The position numbers and the translations under genes are program-made. A stretch of DNA of 64,000 bases from assembly GCF_016283395.1 (NCBI RefSeq), contig NZ_JAEEMU010000036.1:124001-188000 (forward strand). The letters run 5' to 3'. Below are positions 32,489-39,492 of this stretch, piece by piece. Source of the stretch: Ruminococcus sp. GTDB lineage: Bacteria; Bacillota_A; Clostridia; Oscillospirales; Ruminococcaceae. The notes under the pieces are model-generated. The model ran no database searches. It worked only from the letters and a program-made list of their open reading frames with translations, and was not told the origin of the DNA. How positions within the stretch are numbered: position 1 is the stretch's first letter; each line of letters opens with the position of its first letter.

Positions 32489-34078
32489 TTGAAGGAGGTG
32501 AGGTCAACGCCTAAAGTGGCTATATATTGCCGATTGTCCATAGAAGACAAGGACAAAGCGAAGAACGGCTCAAGCGCAAGCATACAAAATCAAAAGGCAA
32601 TGCTCCGTGACTACTGTCACGAGCGTGATTGGGAGATCTTTGACATCTACGTTGACGACGGCTGCAGCGGCATTGACCGCACCCGTCCCGAGTTCAACCG
32701 TATGCTCAGGGACTGCGAGAACGGAAAAATCGACATTGTTCTGTGCAAAGACCAGTCCCGCTTCTCACGCGATACAGTGGTTATCGAGCAGTTTATCAAC
32801 GACAGGTTTTTAGAGTGGGGGATACGCTTCATCGGAGTCGCCGACAATGCAGATACAGACAGCGAAAGCTATTCCACAATGCGGCTGTTCACCAGTGCCT
32901 ACAACGAGATGTACGTAAAGGATATTTCCTCGAAAATTCGGCGTACTCTCGCATATAAACGTGAGCAGGGACAGTTCATAGGCTCTTTTGCTCCATATGG
33001 CTATACTATTGACCCAAAAGAAAAACATCATCTTGTTATAGACGAAGAAACTGCACCTGTTGTGCGGCTTATATTCGATATGTACGTCAGCGGTGAGGGC
33101 TACCGCAGAATAGTTCAGCGGCTGAACGCCGACGGCATCGTAAGTCCGTCAGAGTACAAGCGTCAGAAGGGTTCAAAGTATGTTAATCTCAATGCCGATA
33201 CGAGTAATGCCAAGGGACTTTGGACGCAGTCTACTGTTGCAAGGATCTTGCGTAATGAAATGTACACGGGTACGCTTGTGCAAGGAAAGTCCCACCACAT
33301 CAGCTACAAAAACAAGAAGCGAAAGAAAGTGGAGCAGTCTGAATGGGTCCGTATTCCCGATGCACACGAGGCTATAATAGACACTGAAACATGGTCACGT
33401 ACACAGGAACGTATTAACGGCAATGTTAGAGCAGAAAAGTGTTCGCAGGAGCTCTCTCCGCTGTCAGGAAAGGTCAGATGTGCTTGCTGCGGACGACCTA
33501 TGAAGCGTAATATTTATTATAACAAGGCTAAGACTATAAAGTACTACGGACTGCAATGCGCAACTTACAAGACAGGTGCAATGAACTGTCCCAACAGATC
33601 AAGTATCAGCGGTCTTGTCCTTGAAAGGCATATTCTCGTTGAACTTAACGCTGTCGTTGAGCAGTTCTGCCAAGCTGATGAGATACAGCTCACGGATATC
33701 CACTCCGAGCAGCTAAGGGAGCTTGAACGCAGGCTCTGTACACTTGAAGCAAGGCAGAAAACAGCTAATGATCGCCTTTTGAAAATGTACAAGGACAAGC
33801 TTGACGGAATGCTGTCAGACGGGGACTACTCTGTGTTCAGACAGAGCCTAAGCGATGAGGAGAATGATCTCACGGAGCAGATAGCAGAGCTCGGGCAACA
33901 GATAGCGGACTGCCGAAAACGTCAGGAAAATGCCGAGGTGCAGAAGGCTCTGATTGGGCAGTTTACCCACTTCGATAAGCTTGACCGTATTATTGCTGAC
34001 GAGTTCATCGAATATATCGAGATAGGGGAGACCTGCGAGAGCGGCGCGCGAGAAATACATATACACTGGAAGCTGTAG
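32489..34078 (+). CDS. Large serine recombinase (TnpX/TndX class)
   Basis: About 529 residues. The resolvase catalytic domain (about 8-150) has the nucleophile Ser in VAIYCRLS, then SIQNQ, DDGCSG and DQSRFSRD. The recombinase domain (about 165-275; YGYTIDP, GEGYRRIVQRLN), a zinc ribbon (CACCGRPM and later Cys), a coiled coil (about 400-475) and a C-terminal tail complete a large serine integrase like those of Tn4451 and Tn5397. The start is uncertain: AAGGAGG (32492-32498) lies just after the TTG at 32489 and no ATG is near; GTG 32516 is an alternative. It should catalyse strand exchange at the CATGGCG core. The gene ends 77 bp from the right junction, pointing outward. Confidence 0.93.
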   Translation: MKEVRSTPKVAIYCRLSIEDKDKAKNGSSASIQNQKAMLRDYCHERDWEIFDIYVDDGCSGIDRTRPEFNRMLRDCENGKIDIVLCKDQSRFSRDTVVIEQFINDRFLEWGIRFIGVADNADTDSESYSTMRLFTSAYNEMYVKDISSKIRRTLAYKREQGQFIGSFAPYGYTIDPKEKHHLVIDEETAPVVRLIFDMYVSGEGYRRIVQRLNADGIVSPSEYKRQKGSKYVNLNADTSNAKGLWTQSTVARILRNEMYTGTLVQGKSHHISYKNKKRKKVEQSEWVRIPDAHEAIIDTETWSRTQERINGNVRAEKCSQELSPLSGKVRCACCGRPMKRNIYYNKAKTIKYYGLQCATYKTGAMNCPNRSSISGLVLERHILVELNAVVEQFCQADEIQLTDIHSEQLRELERRLCTLEARQKTANDRLLKMYKDKLDGMLSDGDYSVFRQSLSDEENDLTEQIAELGQQIADCRKRQENAEVQKALIGQFTHFDKLDRIIADEFIEYIEIGETCESGAREIHIHWKL

Positions 34079-34154
34079 AGGTATGCTGTTATTTTGGAAA
34101 ATCGAAGCTGCTTAGCGGATAGATCTTATGACTGTAGTTAAGACATATCCACCA

Positions 34155-34161
34155 CATGGCG
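34155..34161. other. attR core of the serine-recombinase element
   Basis: The right copy of CATGGCG. Element sequence (ATCCACCA) lies before it and the amidase frame (GGIDGGCT) after it. Joining 5246 to 34155 regenerates the codons of DAGHGGIDGG, so this is the exact crossover segment within 7 bp. Confidence 0.85.
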
Positions 34162-34721
34162 GAATAGACGGCGGCTGTACCTCTGCCGAAGGAGTTCCTG
34201 AGAAAGGGATAAACCTCGATATATTGTTGAAGCTTAGGGATTTGCTTGAAGTAAACGGATTTGAGGTCAGGGTAACAAGAGACACTGACAGATCGATACA
34301 CAACGAAGGAGTGGAGGGTATAGCAGCGCAGAAAAGCTCGGATATGGATAACAGACTTGCCATATTCAACGAGAGCGATAATGCTGTGTGTATATCAATA
34401 CATCAGAATCAGTTCACAGATCCGAAATACAGCGGAGCACAGATGTTTTACTCGGGCAGCAACAGTACCAGCGAAGCCCTTGCAAGGGCTTTGCAAGGGA
34501 AGTTCAGGGAGTTTTTGCAGCCTGATAATGACAGGGAGATAAAGCTGTGCGGAAAGGAGCTTTTTCTCTGTTATTACAGCAATAATCCTACAGTTATGGC
34601 GGAATGCGGCTTTTTGTCCAATCCCGATGAGGCTTCGCTTCTGAATACGGAGGAGTACCGTTCAAAGGTGGCATTTACGCTTTTTTCGGGGATAAATGAT
34701 TATCTGGATCAGAAGAAATAA
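34155..34721 (+). pseudogene. cwlD: 3' fragment of split CwlD-type N-acetylmuramoyl-L-alanine amidase
   Basis: Encodes the remaining 186 residues of the amidase after His-Gly: GGIDGGCT, the Glu of EKG, SIHQNQ with the second zinc His, KYSGAQMFYSG, and the C-terminal ECGFLSNPDEASLL with the catalytic Glu. KYSGAQMFY and GFLSNPDEASLL are nearly the same as in Bacillus CwlD, which makes muramic-lactam in spore cortex. An ATG at 34128 inside the element could give a 197-residue product, but it would lack the first strand and the membrane anchor and has no good ribosome site. It would become functional if the element is excised. Confidence 0.92.
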
Positions 34722-34723
34722 AA

Positions 34724-34755
34724 CAACGGGAGCTTTTTTAGCTCCCGTTGTTGTT
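34724..34755 (+). terminator. Intrinsic terminator after the amidase gene
   Basis: CAACGGGAGCT and AGCTCCCGTTG form an 11 bp stem around a T-rich loop, followed by TTGTT. Confidence 0.85.
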
Positions 34756-34846
34756 ACATTTTTATTGTTCTGAACGATAGTACATATATCAAAACGATAT
34801 CATTCGGTATGAGAAGCAGCTTTACTGATACTATCAGGTTTTGAGC

Positions 34847-35107
34847 TTATGCGTTTTTCTGCTTTTCATATGCTTCGCGGACAGCGAGACAGAGCTGATC
34901 TGCGCAGGAAGTAGGTCTCCTGCCGCAGGTATTACCTTTGAGCTTAGCCTCTATCTGTTCAACGGTCCAGCCGTCAAGTATTTTTGAGATAGCCTTTAGG
35001 TTTCCGTTGCAGCCGCCCACGAACGATATATTGGTGATAACATCGCCTTCTATGTGAAAGCTTATTTCCTGTGAACAGACCATATTTGTTTTGTAAGTGT
35101 AATCCAT
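34847..35107 (-). CDS. TSCPD-domain protein (TIGR03905 type)
   Basis: 86 residues with conserved spaced cysteines: VGGCNGNL, GNTCGRRPTSCADQLC. The TSCPD module is also found at the C-terminus of some ribonucleotide reductases; the free-standing form is common in Clostridia and is likely to bind metal. Function unknown. It is monocistronic, with GGAGG upstream of the start. Confidence 0.85.
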   Translation of the reverse strand: MDYTYKTNMVCSQEISFHIEGDVITNISFVGGCNGNLKAISKILDGWTVEQIEAKLKGNTCGRRPTSCADQLCLAVREAYEKQKNA

Positions 35108-35259
35108 AATATCCTCCTTATTGATAATGATATGGTAAAAATAATTTATCTTGTTTTGATTTTATACTAAAAAAGCATTTTTGTCAACAGACAGTTGCTG
35201 AAAATTCTGTGAAAAAACGTTATATGACAAAACTGTTATTTTTTAAGAGTGAAATAATG

Positions 35260-35288
35260 TTTACAAACAGAGAAAAATATGATATTAT
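35260..35288 (+). promoter_or_regulatory. Sigma-A promoter of the GH25 lysozyme gene
   Basis: TTTACA (35260-35265), 17 bp spacer, TATTAT (35283-35288), 42 bp before the start at 35330. Confidence 0.65.
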
Positions 35289-35329
35289 ATACTTACAGAC
35301 AAAAAACGAACATAAAAATGGAGGAAACA

Positions 35330-36325
35330 ATGTCAGAACCCAGAAGAAGGATACGTTTCAAGAGCATTGCTATACTTGAAGCGGTAATTATACTTATACT
35401 AACGATCGCGCTGATATGGATAGCGTTTATACGCGGCAGAGATGATGCAGTTGCTGCAAATTCCAAATCAAAAGGAACTGATGTGCGCAGAAGAGCGGTA
35501 ATTGAGAAGGAAGAGACTTTTTACCAGCTTGACGGCAAGAAGCTGCTTATGCATGACAGCTCGCTTGGAGAAGTATTCGTACCTGTTTATGCAGATGTTC
35601 CTGCAAGTACTGTCGATGTCAATAATATTTCTATGAGGAACGGATATGCTTATTATACGGAAAACGGCGAAGTTAATTCCGAAAACGGCATAGATGTTTC
35701 GGAATTCCAGGGCGAGATCGACTGGGAGCAGGTAAAGCAGGCTGGTATCGACTTTGCCATAATACGTGTTGGCTATCGTACATACGGCGGCGGTGTTGTT
35801 ACATATGATGAACAGTTCAGAAACAATATCGAGGGAGCTCTTGCACAGGGCATAAAGGTCGGAGCGTATTTCTACTCGCAGGCAACTACAGCAGATGAAG
35901 CAGTTGATGAGGCTGATGCTATCATAGATGCACTCAGCGGTTATGATATCACATACCCTGTAGTTTATGACTGGGAGCTTGTATCGGGAGATGCTGCACG
36001 TACAGACGATGTGAGCGTGGAAGCACTTGCGGATTGCTGCGTATCGTTCTGCGAAAGAATAAAGGATTCGGGATATACTCCTATGGTATACCAGAACAAG
36101 ACAACAGCAATGCACAAGCTTGATATACCGAGAGTCAAGGACTACGACTTCTGGCTTGCAGAATACAGTGACAAGCCGTCCTATTACTATGACTTTAAGA
36201 TCTGGCAGTACTCGAATTCGGGAAATGTTCCCGGTATCGAGGGCAATGTTGACCTTAACATATGCTTTGAGCCATACGGCGGTAAAAAAGCAGATAAAGC
36301 AGACAAATCGGAAAAAGCAGAATGA
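35330..36325 (+). CDS. Membrane-anchored GH25 lysozyme (muramidase)
   Basis: 331 residues from ATG 35330, chosen because GGAGG lies 5 nt upstream (an in-frame ATG at 35279 overlaps the promoter). A basic N-terminus and one membrane segment (about 12-33) anchor it; a stalk of about 80 residues leads to the GH25 barrel (about 120-315). Catalytic acidic residues are seen in GIDVSEFQGEIDW and VVYDWELVSG; KVGAYFYSQA and FWLAEY fit the family. It should cleave the MurNAc-GlcNAc bond of peptidoglycan. The C-terminus is a Lys/Asp-rich tail. Confidence 0.9.
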   Translation: MSEPRRRIRFKSIAILEAVIILILTIALIWIAFIRGRDDAVAANSKSKGTDVRRRAVIEKEETFYQLDGKKLLMHDSSLGEVFVPVYADVPASTVDVNNISMRNGYAYYTENGEVNSENGIDVSEFQGEIDWEQVKQAGIDFAIIRVGYRTYGGGVVTYDEQFRNNIEGALAQGIKVGAYFYSQATTADEAVDEADAIIDALSGYDITYPVVYDWELVSGDAARTDDVSVEALADCCVSFCERIKDSGYTPMVYQNKTTAMHKLDIPRVKDYDFWLAEYSDKPSYYYDFKIWQYSNSGNVPGIEGNVDLNICFEPYGGKKADKADKSEKAE

Positions 36326-36326
36326 A

Positions 36327-36353
36327 AAAGGCGGATCATTGATCCGCCTTTTT
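36327..36353 (+). terminator. Intrinsic terminator after GH25
   Basis: AAAGGCGGATC and GATCCGCCTTT form an 11 bp stem with a 3 nt loop, followed by TT. Confidence 0.85.
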
Positions 36354-36364
36354 GCACATATAAA

Positions 36365-36395
36365 ACAACAGGGACGACCATAGGTCGTCCCTTAA
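36365..36395 (-). terminator. Intrinsic terminator after ireB
   Basis: AGGGACGACC (36370-36379) and GGTCGTCCCT (36383-36392) form a 10 bp stem; on the minus strand it is followed by a T-rich run. Confidence 0.75.
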
Positions 36396-36410
36396 CTAAT
36401 CACTGATTAA

Positions 36411-36656
36411 TTATGCATTCAGATATGATCTTACAAGCACCTGTAAAAGCTCGTCACGGTCGATGTGACGAATAAGGCTTCTTGCATTGTTGTATGTTGT
36501 GATGTATGTAGGATCCTCTGAAAGGATATAGCCTACTATCTGATTGACAGGATTATATCCCTTTTGAGTGAGAGCGTCGTAGATAATAGTGAGATTTTTT
36601 TTCAGCTCTGCTTCCCTGTCTTCATTAACTGAGAACGTCATGGTTTTATCGAACAT
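36411..36656 (-). CDS. ireB: IreB-family regulatory phosphoprotein
   Basis: 81 residues from ATG 36656, 8 nt after GGGAGG (the longer frame to 36713 has no site). [35 protein letters not shown] and [16 protein letters not shown] are the conserved blocks of the UPF0297/IreB family. In Enterococcus, IreB is phosphorylated by the PASTA kinase IreK on N-terminal Thr residues and tunes envelope stress; the Thr residues of DKTMTF are present here. Usually this gene precedes ruvX-like genes, but here it is alone. Confidence 0.9.
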   Translation of the reverse strand: MFDKTMTFSVNEDREAELKKNLTIIYDALTQKGYNPVNQIVGYILSEDPTYITTYNNARSLIRHIDRDELLQVLVRSYLNA

Positions 36657-36880
36657 AGTATCAGCCTCCCGATTTGTGGAATACTTCTGGTGAAACGCGA
36701 ATGGATCAAACAAGAAGCTTACTACTATTATAACCTAAAATCGGCGGCAATGCAAGGGTATAAAGGAATTTTTCCCGATTTGACCGAATTTCACTCTTTA
36801 TTTTATGGATTTTGCACATCTGAGACAGTTTGAAAACGACATTTTCCACAGAAATCCTGCCGAAATGACATGGCTTAGCG

Positions 36881-37417
36881 TTAATTTTGTTTTATTATTT
36901 CGCATACGGATACTACAAATCGTTTTTCGCCGATGATATACTGTCTGAAACGGCAGTTTTCGATGTTTGTGACTATATCAGTTCCCAAAAAGCTGAATTC
37001 AACTTCGTTCATAGGGTAGGAGATACCGATGCCGATAGCCTTTACATAGGCTTCCTTGAGAGTCCATAGCTTGAAAAAGAGCAGAGCCTTTTCGCTGTCG
37101 GGAGTATTCTCGAACATTGCTTTCTCATTCTCTGAAAATACCCGTTTTACCACATTCGGACGGAAGTCCCTGACCTTTTCGCAGTCAATTCCGCACTCAT
37201 AGTCTGATATCATACAAGCGGCGATGCCCTCTGCGTGGGAAAGGTTGTAATGTATATCGGGACGCTCTGCAAGGGAGGGCTTGCCCATTTTGTTTTTGGT
37301 TATGGGAGTATCTTCGGTGTAGTTTATATTTCTGAGCTTCAGGGCTTCTCTCAGCATTTTGTGAGCGTAGCCGTGGAGCTGTTTTTTTTCGGTATTTGTC
37401 ATTGATATCATAAGCAT
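36881..37417 (-). CDS. Sfp-type 4'-phosphopantetheinyl transferase
   Basis: About 178 residues. GIDCEKVRDF and FFKLWTLKEAYVKAIGIG are the Mg/CoA-binding signatures, and HYNLSHAEG the upstream motif. It activates carrier proteins by adding phosphopantetheine. The start is taken as ATG 37417 with a weak site; a GTG at 37426 is possible. No polyketide or NRPS genes are in the window, so the client protein is unknown; it may act on fatty-acid ACP. The upstream region is occupied by a palindromic repeat element. Confidence 0.87.
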   Translation of the reverse strand: MLMISMTNTEKKQLHGYAHKMLREALKLRNINYTEDTPITKNKMGKPSLAERPDIHYNLSHAEGIAACMISDYECGIDCEKVRDFRPNVVKRVFSENEKAMFENTPDSEKALLFFKLWTLKEAYVKAIGIGISYPMNEVEFSFLGTDIVTNIENCRFRQYIIGEKRFVVSVCEIIKQN

Positions 37418-37440
37418 ATTGATCACCGTATCATTACTGT

Positions 37441-37627
37441 AAATTGAAATAGGGAAGATAATTACTGCGTAATAAAGCCGTTAGCCATGAGCCCTTAGCC
37501 GAAAGTGTTCGCTTACGCTCATGATATTTAAATTATTCGCCGAAGGAGACGCATTGGCTAATAGCTAATGCCTAAAGGCTAATGGCTAAGTGCAAGGGCT
37601 GGATGATAATACTTCCCAGATTCAAAC
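37441..37627. repeat. Palindromic repeat element, copy A (MITE-like)
   Basis: About 187 bp with terminal inverted repeats: AATTGAAATAGGGAAGATAAT at the left and the complement of ATTATCATACTTCCCAGATTCAA-like sequence at the right (GATAATACTTCCCAGATTCAA). Between them are heptamer arms (AGCCGTT-AGCCATG-AGCCCTT-AGCCGAA / GGCTAAT-AGCTAAT-GCCTAAA-GGCTAAT-GGCTAAG) that can fold on each other, around a core with GTTCGCTTACGCTCA and ATTCGCCGAAGG. No ORF. Two further full copies (B, C) and partial copies are in this window. Confidence 0.85.
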
Positions 37628-37667
37628 ATTATTATACCACATTTTACAGTATATTTGCAATAACAAA

Positions 37668-37693
37668 TGACAAATGTCACTGAGATAGTGACA
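37668..37693. promoter_or_regulatory. Overlapping TGACA/TGTCA palindromes upstream of membrane-protein array
   Basis: TGACA-AA-TGTCA (37668-37679) and then TGTCAC-N7-GTGACA (37675-37693). They sit about 90 bp upstream of the first small membrane-protein gene and look like operator half-sites. Confidence 0.45.
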
Positions 37694-37783
37694 AACGATA
37701 TCTTGTGGAAGTGTTGACAAAATGGTATTATAATCACACAGGGAGCTCATATGAGCATGGTTTAAGATGAGAAAGGAAAAGAT

Positions 37784-38002
37784 ATGGATAATTGTATTGA
37801 TATGTTTACGGTAATGATCTTTTTAGGCGGTATGATAATGCTGATATTTGGCATAGACTGGGGCTGGTATTCGGAAGATCCGAAGAAAAAGATCAAAGGA
37901 AAGGTCATATTTGCTGTTTCGCTGATAATTTGTGTTAGTATAATTTACCTGTGGATAAAGAGTACTGCGCATGGTTCAGTTTTTGGGACCTGCTGCGGAT
38001 AG
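37784..38002 (+). CDS. Small two-TM membrane protein 1 of array
   Basis: 72 residues, AAAGGA site. Two hydrophobic segments (FTVMIFLGGMIMLIFGIDWG and VIFAVSLIICVSIIYLWI) separated by a short charged loop EDPKKKIKG, and a Cys-containing C-terminus FGTCCG. It is the first of at least five genes of the same plan up to 39349. Family unknown. Confidence 0.7.
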   Translation: MDNCIDMFTVMIFLGGMIMLIFGIDWGWYSEDPKKKIKGKVIFAVSLIICVSIIYLWIKSTAHGSVFGTCCG

Positions 38003-38106
38003 GGTGGATAATAGGCAGTGTGTTTTTGCTGATACTGGGGTGTATAGTGTTTGGCTGGCTTAAATCCTGTGATGATTGTATTGTAGGCATTGGAAAAATA
38101 GGGTAA
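38002..38106 (+). pseudogene. 3' remnant of another array member
   Basis: Not in frame with the preceding gene. It encodes a second membrane segment and a tail GWLKSCDDCIVGIGKIG-stop that matches the tail of the 38125 protein (CETAEGVGRIG) and of the last member (CCSEVEKMG). There is no start codon with a ribosome site. This is best read as the end of a deleted paralogue. Confidence 0.6.
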
Positions 38107-38124
38107 TGCGAAAGGAGAATATTT

Positions 38125-38547
38125 ATGACCGCATTATTCGTGATAATTTTATTGATAGTTGGAATATGGCTGGCTGCTGATTACTCAAATGATAAAAATA
38201 ATAAGGCTGAATTGGTGGGAGCGATAATCCTGATAGGTATAGCGGCAATTATTATTGGTGCATGGCTGGTATTTCTGTCTGTGACAGTAAAATTAGGTCA
38301 AAGTGAAAGGAGCTTTTATATGATCATGTTTTTTGCGTTAATTCTGATGATACTTGGAATACGTCTGGCTGTTGATTACAGCGATGATAAAACTCAGAAA
38401 GCTAAATTGGTGGGAGCAATAATGCTGATAGTTATTGCTTTGGCTTTGGGCAGTATATATCTGGCACTTCGGGCAATGGCTGAAGCATTCGGTCAGTGCT
38501 TTGATCTTGGCTGCGAAACAGCCGAGGGTGTCGGAAGAATAGGTTAA
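38125..38547 (+). CDS. Fused duplicate of the two-TM membrane protein (array member 2/3)
   Basis: 140 residues made of two similar halves: GIWLAADYSNDKNNKAELVG and GIRLAVDYSDDKTQKAKLVG are equivalent, each with flanking membrane segments. The junction GQSERSFYM is encoded by what looks like a former intergenic ribosome site (GAAAGGAG at 38305-38312) and start codon (ATG 38320). Two tandem genes have thus been fused by a small deletion, and the second half may still be translated separately from 38320. The C-terminus CFDLGCETAEGVGRIG carries the array's Cys motif. Confidence 0.72.
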   Translation: MTALFVIILLIVGIWLAADYSNDKNNKAELVGAIILIGIAAIIIGAWLVFLSVTVKLGQSERSFYMIMFFALILMILGIRLAVDYSDDKTQKAKLVGAIMLIVIALALGSIYLALRAMAEAFGQCFDLGCETAEGVGRIG

Positions 38548-38562
38548 GGAAAGGATATATTT

Positions 38563-38778
38563 ATGTTTGTTGCATTTTTGATAACCGTGGCAGTTGTTGT
38601 TGTGTTTGTATTTATCGCATTTGTGCTGGAAAGCCTGAATATTGACCATGAAAGGCTGAAAAGAGCTGTGCTTTTCATCATCATTGCGGCAGGTGTTATA
38701 TTTATATACTACATCATCGGAAAGTTCTTCATATCAGACCTTGACTCATGTAAGCCATTTGTAAGCAGAAGGCACTGA
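38563..38778 (+). CDS. Small two-TM membrane protein of array (member 4)
   Basis: 71 residues, AAAGGA site, 15 nt after the fused gene. Two hydrophobic segments (FLITVAVVVVFVFIAFVLES and AVLFIIIAAGVIFIYYIIG) with a short charged loop NIDHERLKR. The tail is basic (CKPFVSRRH) and has a single Cys. Function unknown. Confidence 0.68.
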   Translation: MFVAFLITVAVVVVFVFIAFVLESLNIDHERLKRAVLFIIIAAGVIFIYYIIGKFFISDLDSCKPFVSRRH

Positions 38779-38811
38779 TTTGGTTTATATGTAAGACAGG
38801 AGGTATGGAAA

Positions 38812-39093
38812 ATGTTATTGTTTTTGCTTATCATAATTATTTCGATAATAGGAATTATTGCTTTGTCAGGTAATGGCTATGATGACAAAATCAGCGAAAA
38901 TGAAGAAACTGACGAAAAAAGCAGATTAAAGGAAGAATTCAGGAGTGAAATAAAAGCATTTATCATTATAGGACTTATTATTGCTTCGCTCTTTTTAGTC
39001 GGTTATATGGTTTGGAGTTTTATTGCAGATGCAATGTTTGTGTTGTTCGATCCCTTTGTTGATGCGCTGCACGAAACTCAGAAGCACGGATAA
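38812..39093 (+). CDS. Small two-TM membrane protein of array (member 5)
   Basis: 93 residues, AGGAGG site. First segment LLFLLIIIISIIGIIALSG, acidic-basic loop of about 35 residues (ENEETDEKSRLKEEFRSE), second segment IIIGLIIASLFLVGYMVW, and a tail with no Cys. Same plan as its neighbours but a longer loop. Confidence 0.68.
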   Translation: MLLFLLIIIISIIGIIALSGNGYDDKISENEETDEKSRLKEEFRSEIKAFIIIGLIIASLFLVGYMVWSFIADAMFVLFDPFVDALHETQKHG

Positions 39094-39106
39094 GCAGAGG
39101 TGGAAT

Positions 39107-39349
39107 ATGGAGATCATTTATATTGGGGCAGTAACTTTAGCGGTGATTGGTATATGGGTATTTTTAGCTTTTAAAGATACCTCTGAAACGAGCCCCGGCA
39201 AAGATAATAAAGGCATACGTATCTTTAAGATCGTATTGATGATCCTGCTGATAGTCCTTATTTTAGGGATATTTGTTTTTATACAGGCCATTAACGAATT
39301 GGGGGATATGTTCAATTCCTGCTGTTCGGAAGTGGAGAAGATGGGATAA
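39107..39349 (+). CDS. Small two-TM membrane protein of array (member 6)
   Basis: 80 residues from ATG 39107 (GAGGTGG site). Two membrane segments (IYIGAVTLAVIGIWVFLAF and IVLMILLIVLILGIFVFIQA), loop KDTSETSPGKDNKG, and a tail NSCCSEVEKMG echoing the first gene's TCCG. It ends the array; secA follows from its own promoter. Confidence 0.68.
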   Translation: MEIIYIGAVTLAVIGIWVFLAFKDTSETSPGKDNKGIRIFKIVLMILLIVLILGIFVFIQAINELGDMFNSCCSEVEKMG

Positions 39350-39401
39350 ATGCCGAAAATCTGCCGAAATCAGACGTTGTTAACCAAATGCTACGTGGGT
39401 A

Positions 39402-39430
39402 TTGACAAACAGAGCCATTTGTTGTAAAAT
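39402..39430 (+). promoter_or_regulatory. Sigma-A promoter of secA
   Basis: TTGACA (39402-39407), 17 bp spacer, TAAAAT (39425-39430), 62 bp before the secA start. Confidence 0.8.
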
Positions 39431-39492
39431 ATATTATGTGTATTTATACTATCAAGACCTACACTATTATAATGTAAAGGCGGAAAACAAAA

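Larger units (their letters stand above)
5247..34154 (+). mobile_element. 28.9 kb serine-recombinase integrative element splitting the amidase gene
   Basis: The 7 bp core CATGGCG occurs at 5247-5253 and again at 34155-34161. The sequence left of the first copy and right of the second is one continuous amidase gene when joined. A large serine recombinase (32489-34078) ends 77 bp from the right junction, the usual position for the integrase of such elements. Cargo in order: leader peptide and ABC-2 exporter, c-di-GMP phosphorelay, GH11-rhodanese, M13 peptidase/ABC/LytTR operon, CotH-dockerin, degenerate GH9, degenerate GH11-like protein, a 39-aa ORF and the recombinase. No relaxase, type IV secretion, capsid or replication genes are seen, so it is not an obvious ICE or prophage. 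A terminator just inside the left end (5301-5330) blocks transcription from the amidase promoter. Confidence 0.9.

Noticed and set aside
5247..34154. Prophage or conjugative element
   Set aside because: No capsid, terminase, relaxase, coupling protein or VirB-like genes are visible in 28.9 kb.
34128..34721. Intact 197-aa amidase starting at the ATG in the element
   Set aside because: It lacks the first strand (VIVLDAG) and the membrane anchor and has no good ribosome site; it is the 3' half of the split gene.
35468..36115. 215-codon Cys-rich minus-strand frame
   Set aside because: Shadow of the GH25 gene; composition follows from the complementary codons.
37470..37605. CRISPR array from the repeated TTAGCC units
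   Set aside because: Units are 7 nt with no spacers of constant length, the two arms are complementary, and no cas genes are near.
37714..37734. TTGACA and TATAAT as a promoter of the membrane-protein array
   Set aside because: The two hexamers are only 9 bp apart, too close for sigma-A; another -35 would be needed.
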